A stretch of DNA of 64,000 nucleotides, taken from contig NC_064434.1 in NCBI RefSeq assembly GCF_023343835.1, positions 5,313,505 through 5,377,504 of the forward strand, given 5' to 3'. Origin of the DNA: Lagopus muta. Its lineage: Eukaryota > Chordata > Aves > Galliformes > Phasianidae. Position 1 is the stretch's first letter. Every line of letters starts with the position of its first letter. The position numbers and the translations under genes are program-made. Under the pieces are notes generated by a model. It had not been told where the DNA came from, did no database searches, and was given only the letters and a program-made list of their open reading frames with translations. Below are positions 29,061-39,948 of this stretch, one piece after another.

Positions 29061-29370
29061 CGCACCGCCGCCGTCGCAATTCCCGCCGCCGCCTCGCCGC
29101 CCCGCCTATTAGCCACCGCTGGCCAATCAGAAGGGAAGAGACGCTGCTTGACCAATCACAAGACAGAAAAGGGATGTCCTGCCTCTCTCCCGGACCAATC
29201 GGAGAGCCGCTCGCCTACCCGCAGCCCAGGCAGGGATGTTCTGCGCCTGTGTAATGATGGGGCTTTGCGGAAGAAACTACTAATCCCAGCGGCCTCTGCG
29301 GTGCTACGAGTGCCCGTTGGAGACAAACCTCCACAAAACGCGCGGCTCGCCCCCTGCGGGGTGAGGCAGT
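28850..29370 (-). promoter_or_regulatory. CpG-island promoter of the kinase gene
   Basis: A GC- and CpG-rich block with three CCAAT motifs (29123-29127, 29152-29156, 29195-29199) and, at 29276-29290, ACTACTAATCCCAGC, close to the ZNF143-type ACTACAATTCCCAG element of housekeeping promoters. A consensus donor on the minus strand at 29060/29061 could end a short non-coding first exon. The direction is inferred from the position upstream of the minus-strand kinase; the promoter could be bidirectional. Confidence 0.6.
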
Positions 29371-29654
29371 CTTAGAAGGAGGCCCCCAGCCCCCCAGTGC
29401 CCCCGAGGGACCCAGAGTCCCCCCTCCAAAACCTCTCTTTGGGGAATATCTGGGGAGAACCGGCCCTCCTGGCTCTGCAGCATGGTCTTGGTGCAGCCCC
29501 CAAGAGACAGAGGGGGCGAGGGCTGCATCCAAATTTTGGACGATTTAATTGCCTGCATCCTCCAGCAGCCCCAGTCTGAGCCATGCAGGGAAGGCTTGTG
29601 CTGATTCCCAGCCCATCTGCAGTGCCTTCAGGTGGTGACAATGTAAGGTGGTGT

Positions 29655-29980
29655 ATGTGATGCTGTAACCGTATCAACGGACAAGGGAAGAGCCACTGAT
29701 GTCATCTACCTGGACTTCAGTAAGGATTCTGATGCTGCCCCCACATCCTCCTCCTCTCCAGACTGGAAAGATGTGGATTTGATGGATACAGTGGATGAGG
29801 AACTTGTGAGATCGTCCCCAAAGAGCGATGGTCAATGTCCCCATGGCCAGATGGAGACCAATGACCAGATGTGCCCCTCAGGGACCAGTGCTGTTGGTGC
29901 CCCTGTTCACTGCAGGGGAGTTGGGCCAGATGGCCTTTAAAGATCCCTCCCAACTCAAACCATTCTCTGACTCTCTATTT
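29655..29980 (+). mobile_element. CR1 LINE, internally deleted
   Basis: Starts with coding-region words (GATGTCATCTACCTGGACTT, giving DVIYLDFSK) and jumps to a 3' end (GGGCCAGATGGCCTTTAAAG). The middle is missing or diverged. Confidence 0.75.
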
Positions 29981-32743
29981 TAATGGAGCGAGCTAAATAA
30001 ATAAAGATAACTGAAGTCAAATCCCATCAGAGGGATTGTTAAGCACTGAACCCACCAGGGCAGTTTGGACTCTATTAAAACACTCTGCACATCCCTCTGG
30101 TGACTCAGAGGTTTTATGTGCAACGACGACAGTGATGTAGCAGTTTTTCTTTTAGAAAGCACAACGTGCCAGCATTGGGGTTTGGGGTTTCGTGGCCCTT
30201 GGGATAGCACTGGGTGGGATGGGGAGAGCAGCATTGCGTGGGATGAGCAATTTTGTGGATGCTGAGCAGAGAAATTCCTTATGGCTATTTATTGATTGGG
30301 GAAGGCATTGTCTGTGCCTCGACAGTGTGATCCTGACCCCAAATCCTGTCACTGCCCCAAGGACAGGTCATGGTCCTCAGCACTGCAGGATCAGTTCTTC
30401 ATTTATGACTGCAAAAATACCGTGGGGATTTTCAGGCTGATGATTTTTTTCATGGGAAGGAGCTCGATGTTGGGGAACAAATGGGGAGATGGCTCTGACA
30501 CCCCCTATCCTGGTCTTCTGGGTGCTGGCACCAGCAGTTGAGAATAAATAGGGCAATTTTGAGCTGTATTTGTGGGGTTTTTGGAACCTGAGCCTGAGTT
30601 TGAGCATAAACAGAGCAGCTCTGGGATGAATTTGAGCATTTTTTGGACTCTGAACCCATACATGCGTGTGTATATATGTGGACCCATGCTCACCATAGTA
30701 CCTCCTGAAGTCCTCCCCTACAAAATTGCTTCCCTGCCCTGTAGAGATTTGCATAAATTCGAGTATAAAACTTCAGCATATGGTGCTTACAAGCAGGTTT
30801 CCTCTGCTCGTCTCAGGCTCAGTCATGGTGACCCACTGTTGGCATGGAGGGGACATACAACGGACGATGTGCCATGTGTTGAAGCACAATTAGTGTCAGA
30901 TCTACTTTTTTTTTTTGCCCTGAAAATGGAATTGCTTTTGCATCCTCCATCCTCCCCTTGTCTCTTTGTTGTCTCAAACGCCAGAGCCAAAAACCAGCTG
31001 CAGCCCTCCCAATGGAGATGAATGGAGAGCAGCAACCCACGCCCATCCATCCATCCATCCCCAAACCCAAATCTCAGCACTGGCATCCCTGTGGGCAGGA
31101 GGTGATGGGCTGCAGCTAATAAGAAGCTGCTGCGCCCTTTGAGCAACAGCTAAATGAGTGTAATTGTGCTTTCCATAAAATGCAATTTGGAGTAAGATGA
31201 CACAAATCCTTGTTGGCCCCACTGAGTGTGCGCCGGTGGTGGCTGTGGGGTTTGGGGATGGTGGGATCGAGTATGGAATAACCAGGAGGAAGGGCTGCGA
31301 TGATGGTGTGCAGAAGTTTTGGGGTAAAAGTAACCCTGAAGAGTAAATGGAATGATCTGTGAAGACATCACTTGTCTTTGTTGCATGTATAGGTTTGATG
31401 TTTTGAGGCCCTAAAACCAATGCTAGAGGAGGGATGAAGGCTCCAGACCAACCCACAAAGCAGAGTGGACATCGATGGAGGGCTTCTGGTGGGGTGTCAC
31501 AATCTCTTCAACCTCCACACCATCCAAGAGCCACTCCATCCACCTATGGAGATGACCACATCCTGTATCTCCTGGGGCTGAAACAAACCCTGATTTGTTT
31601 GCTTATGTATGTTATATATGGTCATATACGTTTGTATGTTTAAGAAATGTCCTCCTAGCCCATTTCAGGTCCCTGCTGCTCTCTCCCCTGCTTTGCTCAG
31701 GGAGTCAATGGGAGGTGGGATGAGATCTCCTGGGGAGCTCTGGTCCAAGCGTGCTAAAAACAGGACCAATCCCAATGCATCTAATTGGATGGTGATGTTC
31801 TTCTGTTTCTCCCATCCTCATCACAGCTCCTCAGAGTCCTTCCTGAGCTCACTCAACTCACTGAAGCAATGGAAACCCAATGGTTGGATCTTCTTGTGGT
31901 TGGATGAGAGGACAAATGGTGCCTGTGGGAGTGCGAGGATCCTTCATCAGGTTCATCCTCACCATACCAGGTGTCAGACTCCCAAAAGAATGGAAACTGT
32001 GAGCCTGAATTCTGCCTTCATTCTACAAAAGGGATGAATCCTCTCCAACCTAAACCTACTTTCTCTCATGGGATTTATATGCTAGACCACAATGGAATTG
32101 CCACAAAATGGGCATCACACTTAGTGTGATGGCAACCCCTCCCAGCAATCATCTCCCCCCGCCCCCAAGTTAATTAGAAAGACCCTGAGCATCGTCACCT
32201 GATGTCCTTTGCTACCAACTCAGCCCCATCCAAATCACCAGCTTAAAATCCAGCCTTGGAGGTAATTCCCTCTCACAAGGCTACAGTGATTCCTCTGGGG
32301 GGGATCCACTGTAAAATTGTCCCCAGAGGGGACAAGGTGCCTGTCCTCTTGCCATTCCCTTCCCTCCACCTTGGTTTGGTGAAAAAGCCCTTCATGAGAA
32401 ACCACAACAACCTGGATGGCTAAGGAAAGTCTGAGCAATAGGGTTACTTTAAAAAATCAGCTCTCAACCGCGAGTGCAGTGGGGAGTGCTTCTCCCCTGG
32501 CTCCCCCAAGGCAGCTCTGCCACTTTTTAGCTGTTCCATAGGTTTCTGGTTTCTGATGCCTGCCCGGGCATGCACAGAGCAGAGGTCTCAGGCAGGACAT
32601 TGAGCGCGCTGTTTCAGAGCCAAAGCGAAAACAAAAGGAGCCGTTTCGCTCTGCTATGCAGCCCTTCCCAGGGAGTTGTTAGGGGGAATTACCGAGATAT
32701 GATCTCAGTGGTGCTGCGGATTTGATTATCGAATTGCCAGTGT

Positions 32744-33125
32744 GGGGTGGTGAAGGATGCTCAGGGCAGTGAAGGATGCTTGGGGTCACGCAGGATGCTC
32801 AGAATCGTATAGGATGCTCGAGGTGATGAAGGATTCTTGTGGTCGTGCAGGATGCTTGGGGCTATGATGGATTCTTAGGGCAGCGCAGGATGCTTGGGTG
32901 GTATGGGATGCTTGGGGCAGTAAAGGATGCTCAGGGTGGTACAGGATGATTGGGGCAGTGAAGGATGCTCAGGGTGGTACAGGATGATTGGGGCAGTGAA
33001 GGATGCTCAGGGTGGTACAGGATGCTCAAGGTGATGAAGTATGCTCTGGGCAGTATAGGATGCTTGGGATGATGAAAGCTTCTTGGGGTCATGCAGGATG
33101 CTTGGGGTGCTGCAAAATGCTCAGT
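32744..33125 (+). repeat. 19-bp minisatellite, about 20 degenerate copies
   Basis: Repeats of the type GGATGCTCAGGGTGGTACA with GGATGCTTGGGGCAGTGAA. In the best-conserved part (32943-33020) a two-unit block repeats exactly with a 38-bp period. It ends about 0.8 kb upstream of the PNOC TATA box. Confidence 0.9.
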
Positions 33126-33879
33126 GGCTTCCAGCAGGGTTATCCACGGGGGCAGCTGGATGGGAAAAAGGAGGCGATGCTGCTTGGGAAAGGCTGGATG
33201 TGGCTGTGCCCCTGAGGTGGGAGCACTGGGACACACATTCTTTGGGACGGACCCAATGGAGCACATATCCACTCCATTTTGGGGTAAGGGGAGAGATCCC
33301 CTTCATTTCCAAATGAAAAGTTTTAATTTTACCCCTCTGTCCATTGAGCTGGGAATTGATTCTCCCCATCCTCCTGCCTGTGATCAGTGCTGGTTGTGCT
33401 CATTAAGCCACACTGGAGCAACAAATCTGACCAGCCCCTGTGCCCCCCCCCCCCTCCCCCCCAGAGCTGTTCTGGGGTAGGGGGAAGCCCATTTCCATCC
33501 TCGGGCTGCATCAGTGACAAAAAGGCAACATTTTAAACCCATTATTCCCTAAGAAGAAATTATGGGGTGAATGATGGTGGGTGGCCCCCAATCTCAGAGA
33601 ATGCTCCAGCTTCACACCCCACAGCTGAGCCCCCTTGCCCCATAACCCCCCCCAAATTCAGCTCCCCGGGATGCTCGAGGGGACTGCACTGGGTCTGACA
33701 GAAAGGCATCTGGGGGTGACACAGCCACCCCATATTCACGCACCGTCCCCAAAACACGATGCTGGAGGACACCCCGCTAAGGGGAACCGGTTCACGACAC
33801 AGAGGGGCACAGAGGGGGGGGACACACATCCCCTGTCCCCAGCTGTCAGTGCAGCTTCAGCCCCCGGGGGTGGGCTCAG

Positions 33880-33961
33880 CCCACGTGCTGGGGGCCGGGC
33901 GGGAGGTGTGGGGATGGGTATGCACACCGTCTATATATACCACCAAGGCACCGGCGCCGGA
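33880..33961 (+). promoter_or_regulatory. PNOC: PNOC core promoter: TATA box and E-box
   Basis: TATATATA at 33932-33939 and a CACGTG E-box at 33882-33887 lie upstream of a short exon that ends in a clean donor at 34005/34006. Transcription would start about 30 bases after the TATA box, near 33962. A TATA-driven, tissue-restricted promoter suits a neuropeptide gene and contrasts with the CpG-island promoters of the two flanking genes. Confidence 0.6.
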
Positions 33962-34005
33962 GGAGGCACAGAGCAGAGGAGCCGGCAGCTGACAGCACAC
34001 TGCAG
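33962..34005 (+). other. PNOC: PNOC non-coding exon 1 (candidate)
   Basis: About 44 nt between the predicted start site and donor CTGCAG|GTAGGAG. It has no ATG. The position (5'UTR exon, coding from exon 2) matches the known PNOC gene structure. The start position is inferred. Confidence 0.5.
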
Positions 34006-34072
34006 GTAGGAGATGGGCTTCGGTTTGCAACGGATTGGGGGGAAAATTGGCTTTCTTTCTTCTTTTCTTTTC

Positions 34073-34105
<33 letters not shown>

Positions 34106-36568
34106 TTTTTGCTGGGTTTTTTAGCCCGAGCATCATCGGCGAGGCTTCGATTCATCCCGTATTCCCATTCCTCAGTAGGGGTTAAAGGGAAATATCTCCC
34201 CACAAAGCAAAATGCATGATGCTTATCTGGGCGAGCACCTGCCAAAAAGTTTCACCTTCCCCCAAATATCCCTTTTTGGACTCAAACTGATCGAGGAATG
34301 CAACAGGAACCCGACGCACGGTGGGGCAGTGGGGTGGCAAGTGAGATGCAAAGGGTTTAGGGTTTGATCTGACACAAAGCACCCGGCTCTGTTCCTCCAC
34401 CCCTGTGCCGATGGCCTGAAGGGAGAAACCACAGGGTTGGCAAACCCCAAATTATCCCTTTTTGGTGTTTTTCTCTTTTTTCTGGGGGGTGATATCCAGG
34501 ACAAAAGGGGTAGGGAACTTCACAACTTCAACACCGTGGGATGCACCGGGAGGTGCCTGGAGCAGGAGGCATCGGTTCCCCCCTCTGACAAAGCACAAAA
34601 GGGAGAAAAATGGTTGGGTTTTTGTTTTTGCTTTTTTATTCTTGCCTTCCCCGACAGAAAGCAGGAATGAATGGGGATGGACTCGGGAAGCAGCCGTCTG
34701 CCCAAAGCTTTTACCTCTAAATCGCTCCATCGCTGCCCCATCTGTGTTGATCATCTCACCGCAGTCTGTAATTTTGGCCAATTATGGCCAATTACCTGAT
34801 GGAGGGACTCAACAAAAGGAAGCGCTTGTTTTTCTGCTGAGCACCAGGGAAGCAGGGGGGGCTGCTTCCAATTCCCCCCAAGCCACCGGCACAAAGATTT
34901 GGGGCACATTGGCAGCATTGCCTTCCCCTTCGGCTTTTCCTTTTGCTGGTGGCAACTTTGCATCATTTTAATGCTGGAGGAGAGCGGGAGGGGAAGTGTT
35001 TTACCAGTGCCAGTGGGGGACACCATTGGATAATAGTGGGGTTTGGGGCTGGAAGCAGGTCCGTGCCCTCTGAATAGGGCCTTGCATTCATCTGGAAGAG
35101 TGGGGTTTGGGAGGAAACAGAGCAATCATTGGGGCTGACTGAGCTCTGGGCACAGTGCTTGTTCCCCACGTGGTGAGACAGACCCTAACCCTAATGAGAG
35201 CATTCCTGGGGAACACAGGGTTCAGCATCCCTGAGCAGCCCCATTTCATCTGATTTCAGCCCAAAGCTCACGCACCGCAGAAAAACCCAATCAACCCAAA
35301 TCGAATGAATGAAAGCGCATCGCAGCAGCACCTGCTGCCCGTCCTCCTCCTCCTCTCCTCCCTGGTTATTGATGTCAGAGCCAGACCCGGCCGCTATCTG
35401 AACCACAGGCTGTATTTTCACCCAAATCCCTCCTTTTCACCCCAACGCTGTCGTTAATGAGGATAATTCGACTCGATACTGGCGTACCCCAGGACTGTGG
35501 GGCTCACAGCAACGTTTTGGAGGATGCTGTATGCCTCCATCCCCCCAGTACCAGGCAGGTGCTCCGCTTCAGATGGGCTGATTGCATTTTCAGGGGCATC
35601 GATATGCAGCGCCACCCCTCATCCTGGCGCTTGCATCCTGCCTGCCCCATAGCATCTTCCAGTTGGCCGTCCAGTAATTCTCCCAGGCTCTGCACTCCAG
35701 CTCTCCCGGGGACACTGGGACACTTCCTTCAGGGGCATTGTGGGGATACTGGGGTTTTGCAGTGGTTTTTGGGGGGGTTTGTCCTCTCCTGGGAGCATCC
35801 TGCCAATCCTCTGACTCATGCCGCCAGCCAGTTTTAATGAGACTCGGCGAAGATTAAGCCTTAATTCTGGCTCCTTATCAGCTTTCCCTCCAGCAAATGA
35901 CAAGCAGCTCCGCGGGGCTCTGTGTCACTGAGCTCGAAGGTGACCGTGACACCGTGCATTGTCCCCAGTGCTTTTATCGCAGGATGCCCCCACCTTGGTG
36001 GAAAACATGAGCCCTCAGCCCTGCCCACAAAAGCAAACCCACCCTCAAATCCCCCCCAGAATGCCCCGACATGCTGGTGAAGCACAGGTCACAAAGCCAC
36101 CACCGAGGTCTTTGCCTGTGATGGGCTAAGCTGGGCATGTGGTTCCTGGATACCCATCAGAATGGTGGCAGAAGATTGGAAATGATGGTTTTAGAAGGAA
36201 ATGAGGATTTCTGGTCTGCTGGTGGAGCTTGAAGAAGGTTTTAGACATGTTGCCCGTTTCCTTGCCCAGGACATGGCTTGCATAAAGGCATCAAGGTGCC
36301 ACCAAGGGCAACTCTATCTTTGCTGTCCCCGTGTCCTCAGGCTCACTGCTGGCACACAGACGTCCTGCTTGGGGACAGCCTGAGACGTGCCACCTCACCA
36401 CGTCCACCTGCTAAATTAAGCCCTGCTGGTACTCGTGTCATGAGATAGCCTGGGAAAATGGAGCTGGGGGTGGGAGGGAGGCTCATTCCCATTATGGTGA
36501 GAGCTGAGCGTTGCTCCAACCCATTTAGGAGTAGTGCTGGGGCTCACAGGTTTTGTCTCTGGCTGCAG
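34006..36568 (+). other. PNOC: PNOC intron 1
   Basis: About 2.6 kb, from GTAGGA to TCTGGCTGCAG. It carries a C/T and poly-T tract at 34050-34112 just after the donor. No second gene was recognised. Confidence 0.6.
34050..34112 (+). repeat. CTTTT and poly-T tract in PNOC intron 1
   Basis: TTTTC repeats followed by a run of more than 20 T, about 45 bases after the exon 1 donor. Confidence 0.9.
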
Positions 36569-36584
36569 CCCTGCTGTTGTCACC

Positions 36585-36704
36585 ATGAGGGCCGTGCTCT
36601 GGGACCTGCTGCTGCTCTGCCTCTTTGCCCGTGCAAGGAGTGACTGTCGAGGGGATTGCCTGCACTGCGACCGCCACTTCTACCGGGATGGCTTCGACCT
36701 TCTC
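36585..36704 (+). CDS. PNOC: PNOC coding exon (signal peptide, first cysteines)
   Basis: 40 codons from MRAVLWDLLL to ...RDGFDLL; acceptor CTGCAG at 36568, donor CTC|GTAAGT at 36704. The full exon begins at 36569, with 16 nt of 5'UTR. The ATG has ACC before it, a good initiation context. Confidence 0.93.
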
Positions 36705-39700
36705 GTAAGTGCCCCTGCACCCAGTGTGGGGTTTGGGGTAATGAGGTGGTAGGGCATGGGGAGCTGTGGGGTGGTGAGGAGCCTCCAGGGTGCTGCTGTC
36801 CTTGTCTCTTCTCCTTGGGCGCATGGAGGGGATGGATGCATGCGGCATGGTTGTCATTGTACACCATCAAAGTCTACCAAATTGTCCCCAGATTGGCTTG
36901 GGGAGCTGCTGGGAGAGATGGCGACAAGGCTCTGATGGCTATGGGATGGAGCTGACATCACTGGGGAGGGTCCAGGACCTGCAACATGCCCTCCTGGCAT
37001 CCCCATTGCACGCCCCTGCCAGAGGCACCAGCAGCCAAAAGGCCACCCAAAACCTGCGAGCCCCATCAGGACCAACGCCGTGTCCCGCTGGGGCTGCAGA
37101 TGGATGGTGAGATGAAATATTTGGGGAGGGCAGTGATCTGCAGGGCTGCTGAGCCCATGGGAGACGTGGTGACTGAGAAAATTTCACACTGCAAAGGGAT
37201 GAATCAGCCCGTTCCTGCCTGTAATGCTTTCCTTTCCCCTCCGCTGAGCTGTGGCCAGACTCTGGCCAGGAGCATTTCTTTCCTTCCCATTCCCCTCCAC
37301 CCACAGGGAAGCACTGACCGCCTATTCGTTAGCGACGCTGCAGTGATAAATTTGGCTTACTGTGACAGGGAAAGCCCCTGGGACTGGGAAATGTCCTAGA
37401 ACTAGTGGGGATCAGACATTCGGTGGGGATGTCACAGCTGACCCAGTATCAGTCCGCTGTTGTCCCAGTGGGGGCAAGATTTGGGGTGCATCGCCCTGCG
37501 TTTGGCCCTAAAATTTGAAAGCATCAAATGGAAATGTCCAAGTAGTTTCCCAAGGGCTGCAGAGCTGTGACTTCAGGGTAGGAAGAGGAGAACCCCCAAA
37601 GTGACTGGCGTGCCTGCACCATCCAGGAACCAGCTCTTCAAAATGTGGATGATCAGCCTATGTCCTGGTCCCCAGAGCCATTGGGGGGGCCGTGCCAGCC
37701 CAGGGTGACACCACTAATGCCAAGTGAAGCTTGGAAAGAGCCTCACTAGCTTCTTTTGTCATTGAACGTGGAGGAGCATTGGGCAGCATTTGCCAAGGAT
37801 GCCCCAGACAACATGAGTTGGCCACATCAGAAGATGTTTCCTTATGAATTAAGGCAACGGGGCGATGGCTGAGGACACTGGGATGCTAGTGGGGCTGTGT
37901 TGTGAATGGATGGTAGGACTGCTGATGGCTTTCAAGAACCTGAGTCAGCTGGGGACAGTTCTTTTTTTCTTTTTGTCTGAAGAGCCTGGCTGACATGGAC
38001 ATTGTGAATTGCTGCACAGTTAGATGCTTGAGCTGTAGCTCTCAGATCCCGTGTTGGGATTTGCAGGATCTCTCACCCATGGAAGTCAATGAACCCATGG
38101 CAAAGAGTGGTTCTGCCAATGATCTGCCTTGCAGATGGCCTATTCTGGAGGCTGTGAGATGTAAACCAGCATGTTTCAGCCATAGGATTCCCCATGTTGA
38201 CATCAAGAGATTCAAAGAACCCACCATGAAGAAAACTCTGAGATGGAACCACTGCAGGAAAAGGGAAGAGAAGCCTTCCCTCCTTGGATCTCCAGCTTCT
38301 TGGGATATTTATTGAGTTTGGCTCTCCAAAGACCTTCTCCTGGATGGTTTCCCCTGGGTGGTTTGCCCAGTTGGCTCTTGGAAAGGGATAGGATGTGGGT
38401 ACTGAGGAAATGACATGGTCAGGTCACTTTTGGTGGCCTTTGAAAGGATGTGGTGACCCTAGGGACCGAGGGAAGGGCAAACTCATTCTTAACATCTGAG
38501 AAGCCAGGGCTGGTTGGCCTCACAGCAATCCTGGGGCAGATGGCAGAGAACAACGTCATCTTTGAGAGCTTTTCCAAACACACAAGAAGGTCAGTGGGAG
38601 CAGCCAGCATGGATTTACGAAGGGGAAATCATGCTTCACCAACCTGATCACTCTCTGCAGCGAGATGACTGGCTTCTCCTGACTTCTATCCTATGACAGC
38701 TTGGCACTGGTGAGACCTCTTTTCATCAGTAAAGGGACTGGAATGGACTGGAGTGAGAGTACAGGAAACCAGAACAGGAAAGAACATGGTTTTGCTGTGA
38801 GGATGGCCACATGCTGAGTGATTGTGGTTTCCATCCTTGGAGATAACCCAATTCCAACCTGTCTGGGGTGCCCATGCTGGAAAAGGTCTCCCGAGGTCCC
38901 TTCCCACATCCACCATCCCATGGCACATTTGGGGAATTTGGGGCTCATGATGGCTGAAGAACCCCACAGCACTCAGCAGAGAAAGGTGGGACAGGGGTGT
39001 AGATGGCAGTGTGGAAGGAGTGTGAGAGGCGATGCAGGTTCAGGTGCAATTCCCCAGCATCTCCATCACTTCTGGGAGCCTGAGGATGGTTGAAACCCTG
39101 AATTTGGGACAAAATGGTGACTGGTAAGAATTTATGTGCTCCCAGTGCCTTTCCATGGTGTCTTCCAGCATGTTGGTTGGGCGAGAGATGGAGAGAAGCC
39201 CAATGATCCAATGGGTGATAGATTAAATTGAAAGAGTAAAGGTTTAGATGAGGTACAAGCAATAAATTCTTCATGATGAAGTTGGTGAGGCACTCGAACA
39301 GGCCGTGGGTGCTCCATCCCTGGCAATGACTGAGGCCAGGCCAGATGGGGTTTTGGGCACCTGATCTTTGGCAGGAGTTCCTACGGCAGAGGTTGGGACT
39401 GGGTGGAACCTCAAAGTCCCTTCCCACTTGAACCACTCTGGGATTCTATGATCTGAAAACAGTCCCCCCGTCTCCCCACACAGGTCTGCATCCTGGAGTG
39501 CGAAGGCGAAGCCGTCCCGCGGGCCACCTGGGAGATGTGTGCCACCAGCATCCGATCTGCGCCGCGTCCAGGTGCTGTCGGTGCCGGCGTCCTCGGTGCC
39601 ATGGAGCCGGCCGAGGCGGTGGCGAGCCCGCTGCAGGTAAGCGAGCTGCTGCGGCGCCGGGACGCCGAAGACGGAGGTGCCGGGATGGCGCCGGGCGCTT

Positions 39701-39948
39701 TCCCATCGCAGGACGAGGACATTTCCCGGCGGCTCGGAGGTGGCTTCCCACGGGGGACACGCGGCTCGTGGCCGGCGGCCCGTGGGGTGCAGAAGAGATA
39801 CGGGGGCTTCATCGGGGTGCGCAAATCGGCGCGGAAGTGGAACAACCAGAAGAGGTTTAGCGAGTTCCTGAAGCAGTACCTGGGCATGTCGCCCCGCTCC
39901 AGTGAGTACGACATGGCCGGCGACCTCAGCGAGCACAACGAGATCTAG
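36585..39948 (+). CDS. PNOC: Prepronociceptin (nociceptin/orphanin FQ precursor), 2 coding exons
   Basis: Seen: exons 36585-36704 and 39484-39948 join in phase 0 to give 194 aa. A hydrophobic signal peptide covers about residues 1-19. Six cysteines follow (C21, C25, C28, C42, C46, C59), the opioid-precursor pattern. The neuropeptide YGGFIGVRKSARKWNNQ is at 146-162 between KR 144-145 and KR 163-164; a second peptide, FSEFLKQYLGMSPRSSEY, follows at 165-182. Known: nociceptin activates the NOP receptor (OPRL1), a Gi-coupled receptor, in pain and stress circuits; the precursor is cut by prohormone convertases in secretory granules, and the human one is 176 aa. Odd: Tyr1 replaces the mammalian Phe1, restoring the YGGF opioid message, and the mid region between C59 and the peptide is GC-rich and Ala/Gly/Arg-rich, with RRR 97-99 and RR 122-123. 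Position next to ELP3 and ZNF395 agrees with human PNOC. Confidence 0.95.
38410..38690 (+). mobile_element. CR1 internal fragment
   Basis: CAGCATGGATTTACGAAGGG and AAATCATGCTTCACCAACCT are typical of CR1 ORF2. In PNOC intron 2. Confidence 0.75.
39275..39454 (+). mobile_element. CR1 LINE 3' end next to the PNOC exon 3 acceptor
   Basis: AAGTTGGTGAGGCACTCGAA to ACCACTCTGGGATTCTATGA. Its tail stops about 30 bases before the acceptor AG. Confidence 0.88.
39484..39948 (+). CDS. PNOC: PNOC last coding exon (nociceptin and C-terminal peptide)
   Basis: Acceptor CCCACACAG at 39483, then VCILECEGEAVPRATWEMC... to TAG at 39946-39948. The mature peptide codons are 39799-39849. The exon is itself GC- and CpG-rich. 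Confidence 0.95.
   Translation, partial: VCILECEGEAVPRATWEMCATSIRSAPRPGAVGAGVLGAMEPAEAVASPLQVSELLRRRDAEDGGAGMAPGAFPSQDEDISRRLGGGFPRGTRGSWPAARGVQKRYGGFIGVRKSARKWNNQKRFSEFLKQYLGMSPRSSEYDMAGDLSEHNEI

Larger units (their letters stand above)
29371..33900. other. Intergenic region between the kinase and PNOC
   Basis: The flanking genes diverge here. It holds a CR1 fragment (29.65-29.98 kb), short CATC repeats near 31040 and a 19-bp minisatellite at 32744-33125. No coding exon was recognised on either strand. Confidence 0.6.
36705..39483 (+). other. PNOC: PNOC intron 2
   Basis: About 2.8 kb. It contains a CR1 internal fragment (about 38.41-38.69 kb) and a CR1 3' end at 39275-39454 that stops about 30 bases before the exon 3 acceptor. 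Confidence 0.8.

Noticed and set aside
28364-29375. Two overlapping plus-strand open frames of about 300-334 codons
   Set aside because: They are Pro/Ser/His-rich in both frames because the strand is C/T-rich. No family motif, and they run through the CpG island opposite to the kinase gene.
35186-35197. CCCTAACCCTAA telomere-like word
   Set aside because: Only two units, within ordinary intron DNA; chance.
38686-38972. Three overlapping minus-strand open frames
   Set aside because: Located in PNOC intron 2 beside CR1 sequence; no shared motif or splice context.
39569-39592. GTGCTGTCGGTGCCGG as a reverse RE1 site inside PNOC exon 3
   Set aside because: Only one half resembles the motif; the rest does not fit.
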